A stretch of 64,000 nt of DNA. Origin: Clostridium saudiense (GTDB taxonomy: Bacteria > Bacillota > Clostridia > Clostridiales > Clostridiaceae). Shown here piece by piece: positions 56,036 to 64,000 of the stretch. Where the stretch lies: contig NZ_CBYM010000011.1 of NCBI RefSeq assembly GCF_000577815.1, positions 33,223 through 97,222 on the forward strand, given 5' to 3'. Every line of letters begins with the position of its first letter. Position 1 is the stretch's first letter. Under the pieces are notes generated by a model. The model was given only the letters and a program-made list of their open reading frames with translations. It searched no databases and was not told where the DNA came from. Made by a program: the position numbers and the translations under genes.

Positions 56036-56741
56036 TATCAATCAACTCCATAAATACTTCTTCTAAAGAATTATTACCTTTAACTTGTTCAGTGCTACCA
56101 ACTGCAACTATTTTCCCATCTTTAATAATTGCAATCTTATCACATAATTTTTCTGCTACCTCTAATACATGAGTTGAAAAGAATATTGCACTACCCTCAT
56201 TACAAAGTTCTCTCATTATTTCTTTAAGTGTATGAGAAGCCTTAGGATCTAATCCAACAAATGGCTCATCTAATATTAATAACTTTGGTTTATGAATTAA
56301 TGCTGATATTACTGCTAACTTTTGTTTCATACCATGGGAATATGAAGAAATTAAATCCCCTAAATATTTAGTTAACTCAAGCTTATCTCCATAATATTTA
56401 ATTAATTTCTCTCTTTGTTCTTTACTTATTTTATAAATATCTGCAATAAAGCTTAAATATTGTATTCCAGTTAAAGCTTCATAAAGATCTGGATTATCTG
56501 GAATATATGCCATTACTTTTTTACATTCTATAGGATTTTTCTTAATAGATTTACTATCTATTAATATATCCCCTTCACTAAATTCTAATATTCCAACTAT
56601 AGATTTAATCGTTGTTGTTTTTCCTGCACCATTGTGACCTATAAATCCAAATATCTCCCCACTATTTACAGTTAAAGATATATTATCAACTGCTTTTTTG
56701 CCCTTTGAATATTCTTTTGAAAAGTTCTTTATTTCTAACAT
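56028..56741 (-). CDS. ABC transporter ATP-binding protein (transporter 2)
   Basis: 237 residues. Walker A GFIGHNGAGKTTTIKS, signature SSYSHGMKQKLAVISAL, Walker B PKLLILDEPFVGLDP and a His switch in IFFSTHVLEVAE. Drives the permease encoded directly downstream. The BcrA-like layout fits peptide or lipid export. Confidence 0.94.
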   Translation of the reverse strand: MLEIKNFSKEYSKGKKAVDNISLTVNSGEIFGFIGHNGAGKTTTIKSIVGILEFSEGDILIDSKSIKKNPIECKKVMAYIPDNPDLYEALTGIQYLSFIADIYKISKEQREKLIKYYGDKLELTKYLGDLISSYSHGMKQKLAVISALIHKPKLLILDEPFVGLDPKASHTLKEIMRELCNEGSAIFFSTHVLEVAEKLCDKIAIIKDGKIVAVGSTEQVKGNNSLEEVFMELIDNE

Positions 56742-56783
56742 ACTATTTCTCCCCTTATACTTATTCCCCTTTTTATAATATCC

Positions 56784-57077
56784 TTATAAATTTGAAACTA
56801 ATGTAAAAATTTGAATAACTATAGCTAATAATGATAAAATTATATTCCTTTTTATTTCTGCTGATTTACCATTTCCATTGGGTAAAAAACCAAGTCCATA
56901 TAGCCCAATTGGTATAATAACAGCAATTATCTTTGGCATATAATTTTGTAATTTACCACTAACTGAAATCTGCATTCCTACTTTATTAGGTAATATAATA
57001 AATGATATAATTCCTAAAATAAAAATAACTATCCCAAAGCCTAATTTAATGATCTTTTCTAATTTACTATTAATCAT
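56784..57077 (-). CDS. Small DUF1648-like membrane protein
   Basis: 97 residues, three hydrophobic helices. The segment ILPNKVGMQISVSGKLQNYM between helices 1 and 2 resembles the DUF1648 motif (LPxxVPxHxxxxGxxxxY) of SdpI-like immunity proteins. It lies between the two ABC transporters, 21 bp after the first permease. A role in tolerance to a peptide toxin is possible but inferred. Confidence 0.6.
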   Translation of the reverse strand: MINSKLEKIIKLGFGIVIFILGIISFIILPNKVGMQISVSGKLQNYMPKIIAVIIPIGLYGLGFLPNGNGKSAEIKRNIILSLLAIVIQIFTLVSNL

Positions 57078-57097
57078 TTTTAATCTACTAACCTTTC

Positions 57098-57979
57098 TTA
57101 TTTGATATCTTGCGACTTAAATATTTTTATTCCCACAAATAACGAAATTGCTATTGTTACTAATGAAATTATTACTGATCTTAACAAATCTCCATTTCCT
57201 GCTTTAATTGAAGTTGCTAATGCTGAATTATAAAATGGTAATACCTCATAAACTCTATCGAACCAAGGATATATTCCGTATAAAAATCCAGCTAACGTAG
57301 GAATCCCTATAAATATTGCTACTGTTATTCCTATTGTAGCTCCATTACTTTTTACTAATGTTGCTATAATCATAGCTAATGCTGCTACTGCTGAACCTGC
57401 AATAACTGATGCAACAAATGTTTTTATCATTCCTAATAGTTGTGAAATTTCAAAAGCTTTCCCCCAGCCATTCATGAGCGTTACTACTATGGTTGGTAGG
57501 ATTGTCATAACAGCTAAAATTATTGTAACTGCTATAACCATAGATACAAATTTTGCTAGATAAAATTCTTCTCTCCTCTTACCGTAAGCTAAGAAATTTT
57601 TAATTGTACCTTGTGAGTATTCTTTTGCTATTAATGCTCCTACTAATATACCTATTATTATTTCTATAACTCCTGACCCAAATGAAGCATGGTATACTTC
57701 TATTGAAGTTGGATTCATCATATCTTTAGCTTGTAACTGAATTCCTAGTTGGCCTGGTGTTACTATTGCTTCACTTTCAGACATACTTGTTAATTGTTCC
57801 ATAAGAACCTCTTTTTGATCTTGTGGCATATTTCCTAAACTATCATTAAGTATTTTTTCAAAAACCGATGAACACATAACTACTGTCAATGTAGATAATA
57901 AAACTGCAACACATATTAGTACTTTAAATGTTCTATTTTTAAATAGCTTATATAATTCTGCTTGTATTGCTTTAAGCAT
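57098..57979 (-). CDS. ABC-2 type permease (transporter 1)
   Basis: 293 residues, six hydrophobic helices with one large outside loop after the first. MLKAIQAELYKLFKNRTFKV is the typical N-terminus of BcrB/LanFEG-like permeases, and EYSQGTIKNFLAYGKRREEFYLAKF is the coupling segment. It overlaps the ATPase stop by eight bases. Confidence 0.87.
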   Translation of the reverse strand: MLKAIQAELYKLFKNRTFKVLICVAVLLSTLTVVMCSSVFEKILNDSLGNMPQDQKEVLMEQLTSMSESEAIVTPGQLGIQLQAKDMMNPTSIEVYHASFGSGVIEIIIGILVGALIAKEYSQGTIKNFLAYGKRREEFYLAKFVSMVIAVTIILAVMTILPTIVVTLMNGWGKAFEISQLLGMIKTFVASVIAGSAVAALAMIIATLVKSNGATIGITVAIFIGIPTLAGFLYGIYPWFDRVYEVLPFYNSALATSIKAGNGDLLRSVIISLVTIAISLFVGIKIFKSQDIK

Positions 57980-58895
57980 TTAAAACACCTCCAACTTTAT
58001 TCATAAAGTATTCCTCCAAATTTTCACCTTTAACACTTATACTTTCAACAATAATTCCGGATCTTGATAATAACGAATTTATTTCACCAACATTATCCAA
58101 ATTAGAAAATACCTTTATGTTACTATCTTCTAATACCTCATAATCACTTATTCCTAATTCTCTCTCTAACAAAATTACCGCTCTAGCTGTATCATCAACC
58201 CTTAAATCTATATATTGTCTACATTTTTCGGATAGTTGCTTAGCTGTAATTTCTTCAATTAATTTTCCATTTGAGATTATTCCATAAGTTGTTGCAAGTT
58301 CTGATAGCTCACTTAATATATGGCTTGATATCAATATTGTCATATCTTTTTCTTTATTTATCTTCTTTAATAATTCTCTTATTTCAACAATTCCCATTGG
58401 ATCAAGTCCATTTATAGGTTCATCTAATATAAGCAATTTAGGATTTCCCATTAGTGCATTTGCAATTCCTAATCTTTGTCTCATTCCTAAAGAAAAGTTC
58501 TTAACTTTTTTCTTTTCAACATCTTTTAATCCAACTAATTCTAATACTTCATCTATACATTTCTTTCCTGGTATATTCCTTACCAATCTAGATACTTCTA
58601 GGTTTTCTCTTGCCGTCATATTAGTATAAAATGAAGGGGTTTCAATTAAACTTCCAACCATTGTTCTTGCCTTATTTAACTCATTTTCCTCATTTGCCCC
58701 TAAAAGCTCTATTTCTCCACCACTTTTATGAATTAATCCTGTAATAAGTCTAATTAATGTTGTTTTACCAGCACCATTTTGACCTATAAATCCATATATA
58801 TCACCTTTTTTAATAGTCATATTAACATTATCTACAGCCAGTTGTTCACCATATTTTTTAGTAATGTTATATATCTTCAATACAACTTTTTTCAT
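57972..58895 (-). CDS. ABC transporter ATP-binding protein (transporter 1), BcrA-like
   Basis: 307 residues. Walker A GFIGQNGAGKTTLIRL, signature NFSLGMRQRLGIANAL, Walker B PKLLILDEPINGLDP and H-loop LISSHILSELSE. The C-terminal 80-residue extension is as in bacitracin/lantibiotic exporter ATPases. GGGGGTAAATAAAA precedes the ATG. It is the first gene of the exporter operon, separated from the response regulator by a terminator. Confidence 0.94.
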   Translation of the reverse strand: MKKVVLKIYNITKKYGEQLAVDNVNMTIKKGDIYGFIGQNGAGKTTLIRLITGLIHKSGGEIELLGANEENELNKARTMVGSLIETPSFYTNMTARENLEVSRLVRNIPGKKCIDEVLELVGLKDVEKKKVKNFSLGMRQRLGIANALMGNPKLLILDEPINGLDPMGIVEIRELLKKINKEKDMTILISSHILSELSELATTYGIISNGKLIEEITAKQLSEKCRQYIDLRVDDTARAVILLERELGISDYEVLEDSNIKVFSNLDNVGEINSLLSRSGIIVESISVKGENLEEYFMNKVGGVLNA

Positions 58896-59048
58896 TTTTA
58901 TTTACCCCCTAAGTATTAATTTATCTATCACTTCTTTTTTTATTTAAATTCTTAATTTACTTACATTGTATATCCATAGTTGTAAGATACCTTAAAGAAA
59001 ATATTAAGAAAGTATTAAGTTTCAAAGATAAAAAATAAGATTAAAAAA

Positions 59049-59083
59049 TGGTTGGTAGAACTCATTAAATTTTCTACCAACCA
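59049..59083 (-). terminator. Terminator after the response regulator
   Basis: GGTTGGTAGAA...TTCTACCAACC stem and T6 on the minus strand, between the regulator and the exporter operon. Confidence 0.88.
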
Positions 59084-59156
59084 CTATTTAAATTGTATAA
59101 TTACATTTTTTAAATATATTATTTCCTATTGTAATTTTCTTTCCTACAAATATTAA

Positions 59157-59858
59157 CTATTCAGACTTTAATTTAAATCCAATTCCCCATACTGTTTGTA
59201 TATATTCATTTTCCTTATCTATCTTAGATATCTTGGCTCTTAAATTACTAATATGTACATTAACAGTATTATCATCTCCAATGAATTCATCTTTCCAAAC
59301 TGCCTCAAATAAATTTGCCCTTGTAAACACTTTGTTAGGATTACTAATTAATAGCTCTAATATATCAAATTCTCTAACTGTTAAATTTATGTTTATTCCA
59401 TTTACCTGTACTTGTCTACTATCTATATCTAAAGTTAAATTTTTATGAGTTAATTTATTATTGCTATTTGTTTTAGAACTAGAAAATGCTTTATACCTTC
59501 TTAATTGTGCCTCTACTCTAGCCAAAACTTCATTTATATCAAATGGCTTACTAATAAAATCATCCGCCCCCATTTTTAATACTCCAATCTTATCTTCTGG
59601 AGTTGTCTTAGCTGACTCGACTATTATTGGCATTAAATAATTCTTTCTAATTTCCTTTATTAACTCTTCTCCGCATATCCCTGGTAACATTAAATCTAAG
59701 ATTATAAGATCATATTGACTTTTCTCAATGCACATCTTTGCTTCTGATCCCGAATATGCCCCTCTTACATCATATCCATTTTGACTTAGTATCTTACATA
59801 ACAGCGCATTTATATCCCAGTCATCTTCAACTACTAATATTTTGTTACTTGCATTCAT
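59157..59858 (-). CDS. OmpR-family response regulator
   Basis: 233 residues. Receiver domain with acidic pocket VVEDDWDIN and phospho-acceptor in LIILDLMLPG (about Asp53), Lys in DDFISKPFDINEV. C-terminal winged helix with LTVREFDILELLISNPNKVF and DDNTVNVHISNLRAKI. It probably pairs with the kinase at 53295-54179 and controls the exporters between them, but they are not adjacent, so this is inference. Confidence 0.94.
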   Translation of the reverse strand: MNASNKILVVEDDWDINALLCKILSQNGYDVRGAYSGSEAKMCIEKSQYDLIILDLMLPGICGEELIKEIRKNYLMPIIVESAKTTPEDKIGVLKMGADDFISKPFDINEVLARVEAQLRRYKAFSSSKTNSNNKLTHKNLTLDIDSRQVQVNGININLTVREFDILELLISNPNKVFTRANLFEAVWKDEFIGDDNTVNVHISNLRAKISKIDKENEYIQTVWGIGFKLKSE

Positions 59859-59930
59859 AAATTCTCCATCCTCTATAACAAATAATTATATAAATTATAT
59901 CAAAAAATTATATCTCTATAAATTAGTATT

Positions 59931-59968
59931 ACTAAAGCCTGTAGAAATTATTTTCTACAGGCTTTAGT
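59931..59968. terminator. Bidirectional hairpin after the adhesin gene
   Basis: ACTAAAGCCTGTAGAAA and its complement form a near-perfect 16-bp stem just after the adhesin stop. T-runs are short. Confidence 0.65.
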
Positions 59969-59980
59969 TTATTATTACAT

Positions 59981-61738
59981 TTAATTAATTTTCAACCTTT
60001 TTCCTTTTGATACTACATTATTATCTTTATCTAAAACTTGGAATTCAAACATTCCTTCTGTTAAATCTTTTCCTGTTAAATTCTTTGTTCCTTCTAATAT
60101 TACTGATGTTGATTTGCTATCTTCTAATTTCCCTGTAAAGTCCCACTTATGAGACTCCTGGCCATCATTTTTAACTTTATTAGCAATTAAATTTCCATTT
60201 AATGCACCATATTCAATATTTGCATTAGGAGCTAATATTGTTCCCATGAAATAATCCCCAGTACCAACCTTCGCATAATCACTAGTAGTAAATAATTTAT
60301 CTTCTCTTAAGCTATCATATAAATTCCACAAAACATTATTTTCTTTCCCTATAACTTGCTCTGTGTTTCCATGGTCATTAATTTTAGTTACTAAATTTGC
60401 TAAATAATCTTTATCTACACCAGTCATATCTACATTAATAATTAATGTTTGCCCTTCAGCTATATTTATCTTTAGATTTCTCTTATTATTTCCATCACTA
60501 ATTTCATTAGCTTTAATATTCAAATAATAAAAACTACTATTTCCATCAGTGGTTATCTCTTGATTTTCACCATTTAAGCTCCCTAATTTTACTCCACTTG
60601 ATGTTGGATTATCTGATAATGCTTTTGAAATTTTTTTCAAATTATCTAATTCAGCATCAATATTTATATACGGCTTTGAACCTTGTTCTTCCTTATATAC
60701 TTCTATATTTTGAAGTCCAGTACCTCCAATTCCTATACTAACCTTATTTCCATTATCGGTTATCTGTGTTGGAATCTTGTTTCCAATAACAACATTTCCA
60801 TCACTCTTTATTTGTGTAATATTATCCGCACTATTTTGAATGTAATTCTCCTCATTCAATTTTAATGATGAAGACTGGCTAGCCCCAAATCCTTGTCCCC
60901 CTGCATCTAAATCTTTAGTTGCTATATTTCCATTAGTATGAGCTGATAAAATAGCTTCTGTTGAAAAAATATGAAAATCAAATGCTGGTGTAGTATATTA
61001 AATACCATCCTTTACATATCTAAAAGTATTTTTGCTCTTATATTCTTCTGTCAATTTCTTAGTTGCATCCAAAACATTTATCGCTTCAAATTCAATTGAA
61101 CTTTTTGTAATTTCTTCACATTCATCGATTTCAGATATTCCTAATACTTCATCAGTAACTTCAGTTGAATTTTGTATATCATCTATTTTTTCACTATCTT
61201 CTTTAACTTCATTAGTATTTTGTATTTCATCTATATTTCCAGAAACCTTATCTGTACTAGATTCTATATTAACTGCTATATTAACTTTTTCTTGTCCAAT
61301 ATTAACGACAATACTATCATTCACTAATTCTTCAACTTCTAAAATTGTGCCAATAATAGAAATATTAATTTCAGACGAATCAACTGCTTTATCATTCAGA
61401 GTTAGAGTATATACATTCTGACTATCAATCACAGGATTTGAAGTAAAATACTCTGGTTCATAATTTATTTTTACATTTTTAAAATTTAATGGCAAATCAA
61501 TATTAACTTCATCTCCAGCTTGTATATTTTTATTGCTATTGGTATATTTTATATCTAATTCTACCTCATCATTTGCACTAAGGTTAACTACTGAATTAAT
61601 GTCAGTTATCATTGAATTAATTTTTAATACACTTAATATATTTGTATTCAAATTAGTTGCAAATACATTTGAAGTATAAAAAATATTAAACAATAACGTT
61701 ATTACTAACATTAACGCTACCTTATTTTTTTTCCCCAT
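59981..61738 (-). pseudogene. Surface adhesin of the choice-of-anchor A type, interrupted and truncated
   Basis: From ATG 61738 (GGGGGG site): signal peptide MGKKNKVALMLVITLLFNIF...VFA, then a beta-rich N-domain and an acidic IQNTNEV/IQNSTEV repeat region. TAA at 60998-61000 breaks the frame. The same frame continues YTTPAFDFHIFSTEAILSAH, TNGNIATKDLDAGGQG and FMGTILAPNANIEYGALNGN, the choice-of-anchor A (collagen-binding-type) domain. It ends at 59981 within the first strands of a SpaA/isopeptide pilin-like domain (TEGMFEFQVLDKDNNVV). There is no LPxTG anchor or further repeat. So the gene has both a nonsense codon and a lost C-terminus, and is likely non-functional as a wall-anchored adhesin. 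Confidence 0.8.
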
Positions 61739-61924
61739 AACATAATCCCCCCTTATAATAACCATCAGTCAAAATAATCTTATGTAAAATTTTACCAGTC
61801 AACTAGTATTATATTCCGTTTTTTTATCAAATAAATAATCCTATATAATAAAATAAAACTACATACTTATGATTAACTCTTCGTATTATTTTTTCACTTT
61901 ATTCCTTAAGGTTAATAGGGGTAT
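61739..61924. other. Adhesin upstream region
   Basis: A/T-rich non-coding spacer holding the adhesin promoter; no structure recognised besides the strong ribosome site at its lower edge. Confidence 0.3.
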
Positions 61925-61960
61925 AAAAAAACTGATTCCTACACTAAATAGGAATCAGTT
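61925..61960 (-). terminator. Terminator downstream of uvrB
   Basis: AACTGATTCCTA...TAGGAATCAGTT stem followed by T7 on the minus strand. It lies 165 bp past the uvrB stop; the gap between has no ORF. Confidence 0.85.
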
Positions 61961-62126
61961 AATATATATTTGCTATGAAATTTATGATGAATGGATATAT
62001 TGAAACTATATCTATTCATTAAGTTTTCAAAACAGTTCAAACACAGTATATCATATATACAATTATTTTAATTATGAGATTTTTAAATGACTTTCATAAA
62101 AATACTTAATGCAATTTCCTAGGAAA

Positions 62127-64000
62127 TTATTTTTCCTTTAAATCATTAATCATATCTCTAAGCTCAGCTGCTCTTTCAAATTGAAGATTTTTAGCTGCAT
62201 CTTTCATTTCTTCAGTATATTGCTTAATTAACTTCTTCTTTTCTTTCTCAGTTAAAGTAGAAGATTCTTTACTAATCTTATATTCTGAAGATTCCTCTGC
62301 AACTTTAGTTGCTTCAATTACATCTCTTATATCCTTAATAATTGTCTTTGGTACAATACCATGCTCCTCATTGTACTTCATTTGGATTTCTCTTCTTCTA
62401 TTTGTTTCTTTAATAGCTCTATCCATAGACCCAGTCATTTTATCTGCATACATAATTACTTTACTTTCAGAATTTCTAGCTGCTCTACCTATAGTTTGAA
62501 CCATAGATGTTTCAGAACGTAAAAATCCTTCCTTATCTGCATCTAAAATTGCAACAAGAGCAACTTCTGGAATATCCAGCCCTTCCCTTAATAAGTTTAT
62601 TCCAACAAGAACATCGAATTCACCTAATCTTAAATTTCTTATTATCTCCATTCTTTCAATAGTCTTTATATCAGAATGCATATAAGTAGTTTTAATACCT
62701 AATTCAGTTAAATACTTAGTTAAATCTTCAGCCATTCTCTTAGTTAATGTTGTTACTAAAGTTCTAAATCCTCTTTCTGTTGTTTTAATTATTTCTGCAT
62801 AAAGGTCATCTATTTGTCCTGTTACAGGTCTAATTTCAACTATAGGATCTAACAGTCCTGTAGGTCTGATTATTTGCTCTGCAATATTAGTCGAATGATC
62901 TAATTCATATTGAGCTGGTGTTGCAGAAACAAATATAAGCTGATTAATTTTACTTTCAAATTCATTGAATTTAAGTGGTCTATTATCATAAGCACATGGA
63001 AGTCTAAATCCATATTCAACTAATGTATCCTTCCTAGATCTATCCCCTGCATACATTGCTCTACATTGTGGCAAAGTAACATGACTTTCATCTATAAACA
63101 TTAAATAGTCATCTGGGAAGTAATCTAACAAAGTCTTCGGTGGAGTACCTGGTGCTCTTCCATCTAAAACTCTTGAGTAGTTTTCTATCCCACTACAATA
63201 TCCCATTTCCTTAATCATTTCTATATCATAATTAGTTCTTTGTCTCAATCTTTGAGCCTCTAATAATTTATCTTGAGATGTTAGCTCTCTTAATCTATCT
63301 TCTAATTCATCTTCAATTTGTTTTATTGCCTTATTTAAAGTTTCTTGAGATGCCGCAAAGTGAGAAGCTGGGAAAATAGCAACATGCTCTCTTTCTCCTA
63401 ATATCTTTCCTGTTAATATATCAAATTCTCTTATTCTATCAATTTCATCACCAAAGAACTCTATTCTAATTCCCTTAGTTGAAGATGAAGCTGGAACAAT
63501 ATCTAATGAATCTCCTCTAACTCTAAATGTACCTCTAGAAAAATCAATATCATTTCTCTCATATTGAATTTCTATAAGCTTCTTAATTATTTCATCCCTT
63601 TCCTTTTCCATTCCAACTCTTAAAGAAATAGTTAACTTCTTATATTCATCTGGATTACCTAATCCATATATACAAGATACTGATGCTACTATTATTACAT
63701 CTCTTCTTTCAAATAATGCTGATGTAGCCGAATGCCTTAGCTTATCTATTTCATCATTTATAGAAGCATCTTTTTCAATAAAAGTATCAGTTTGTGGAAC
63801 ATATGCTTCAGGCTGATAATAATCATAGTATGATACAAAATATTCTACTATATTGTCTGGAAAGAACTCCCTAAACTCTGAACATAATTGTGCTGCTAAT
63901 GTTTTATTATGAGCTAAAACTATAGTGGGTTTTTGTACCCTTTCTATTATATTTGCCATTGTATATGTCTTACCAGAACCAGTTACCCCTAGTAATGTTT
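62127..64000 (-). CDS. uvrB: UvrABC excinuclease subunit B, C-terminal part (start beyond the window)
   Basis: The frame is open to the window edge; an ATG at 63959 is internal, since the residues before it read [13 protein letters not shown], the Walker A motif. About 624 residues are visible. The beta-hairpin region [12 protein letters not shown], motif II MFIDESH, motif [11 protein letters not shown] and the C-terminal UVR domain ([20 protein letters not shown]) are all present. It opens DNA at damage and recruits UvrC. About 35 N-terminal residues are missing. Confidence 0.96.
   Translation of the reverse strand, partial: TLLGVTGSGKTYTMANIIERVQKPTIVLAHNKTLAAQLCSEFREFFPDNIVEYFVSYYDYYQPEAYVPQTDTFIEKDASINDEIDKLRHSATSALFERRDVIIVASVSCIYGLGNPDEYKKLTISLRVGMEKERDEIIKKLIEIQYERNDIDFSRGTFRVRGDSLDIVPASSSTKGIRIEFFGDEIDRIREFDILTGKILGEREHVAIFPASHFAASQETLNKAIKQIEDELEDRLRELTSQDKLLEAQRLRQRTNYDIEMIKEMGYCSGIENYSRVLDGRAPGTPPKTLLDYFPDDYLMFIDESHVTLPQCRAMYAGDRSRKDTLVEYGFRLPCAYDNRPLKFNEFESKINQLIFVSATPAQYELDHSTNIAEQIIRPTGLLDPIVEIRPVTGQIDDLYAEIIKTTERGFRTLVTTLTKRMAEDLTKYLTELGIKTTYMHSDIKTIERMEIIRNLRLGEFDVLVGINLLREGLDIPEVALVAILDADKEGFLRSETSMVQTIGRAARNSESKVIMYADKMTGSMDRAIKETNRRREIQMKYNEEHGIVPKTIIKDIRDVIEATKVAEESSEYKISKESSTLTEKEKKKLIKQYTEEMKDAAKNLQFERAAELRDMINDLKEK

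Overview
The window is AT-rich, mostly minus-strand chromosomal DNA from a Clostridium sensu stricto species, probably near the C. perfringens/baratii group. The evidence is the gene order (uvrB, uvrA, FHA-rodA-pbp, uvrC, murB, rapZ-yvcK-whiA, dnaE, pfkA-pyk), the strong GGAGG-type ribosome sites, the codon use and two L-box (lysine) riboswitches. No rRNA, tRNA, CRISPR array or insertion sequence was seen.

Layout. 1-2.4 kb: a truncated M20 amidohydrolase and a YfcC-type carrier behind a lysine riboswitch. 2.5-7.9 kb: a diacetylchitobiose-type PTS operon (IIB, IIC, GH4 phospho-glycosidase, ChbG deacetylase, IIA, GntR regulator), in which the IIA gene has a premature in-frame stop. 8-13.4 kb: helD, ftsH, lepB and a DUF3006 gene. 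13.9-16.4 kb: lysA with a second lysine riboswitch, then a TIM-barrel protein. 16.7-18.3 kb: a plus-strand DUF1576 membrane protein and a partner. 18.5-22 kb: sfsA, an origin-like cluster of DnaA boxes, a 58-residue membrane peptide and ptsG behind a BglG/GlcT-type antiterminator leader. 22-28 kb: cfa, a radical SAM protein, mntP, a TetR regulator and a diguanylate cyclase gene broken by one stop codon. 28.2-32.5 kb: rlmD, pyk and pfkA.

The centrepiece is 32.98-40.01 kb. The replicative polymerase gene dnaE is split into four exons by three self-splicing introns. Introns 1 and 3 have the P, Q, R and S core elements of group I ribozymes. Intron 2 has the GUGCG start, AU end and 34-nt domain V of a group II ribozyme. 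Each carries an ORF of one LAGLIDADG endonuclease family, and the group II intron carries that instead of a reverse transcriptase. Removing the three introns at the predicted sites gives an uninterrupted 1184-codon DnaE. The three endonuclease ORFs are in different states of decay: one appears intact, one lacks the first motif, and one lacks the second and is frameshifted.

40-64 kb holds whiA, yvcK, rapZ, a 147-bp tandem repeat carrying promoter-like elements, murB, uvrC, a penicillin-binding protein, RodA/FtsW, an FHA protein and uvrA. These are followed by a two-component system whose regulator and kinase flank two ABC exporters, a broken surface-adhesin gene and the 3' part of uvrB. Three genes (IIA, the GGDEF protein, the adhesin) are each interrupted by a single in-frame TAA with open frame on both sides.
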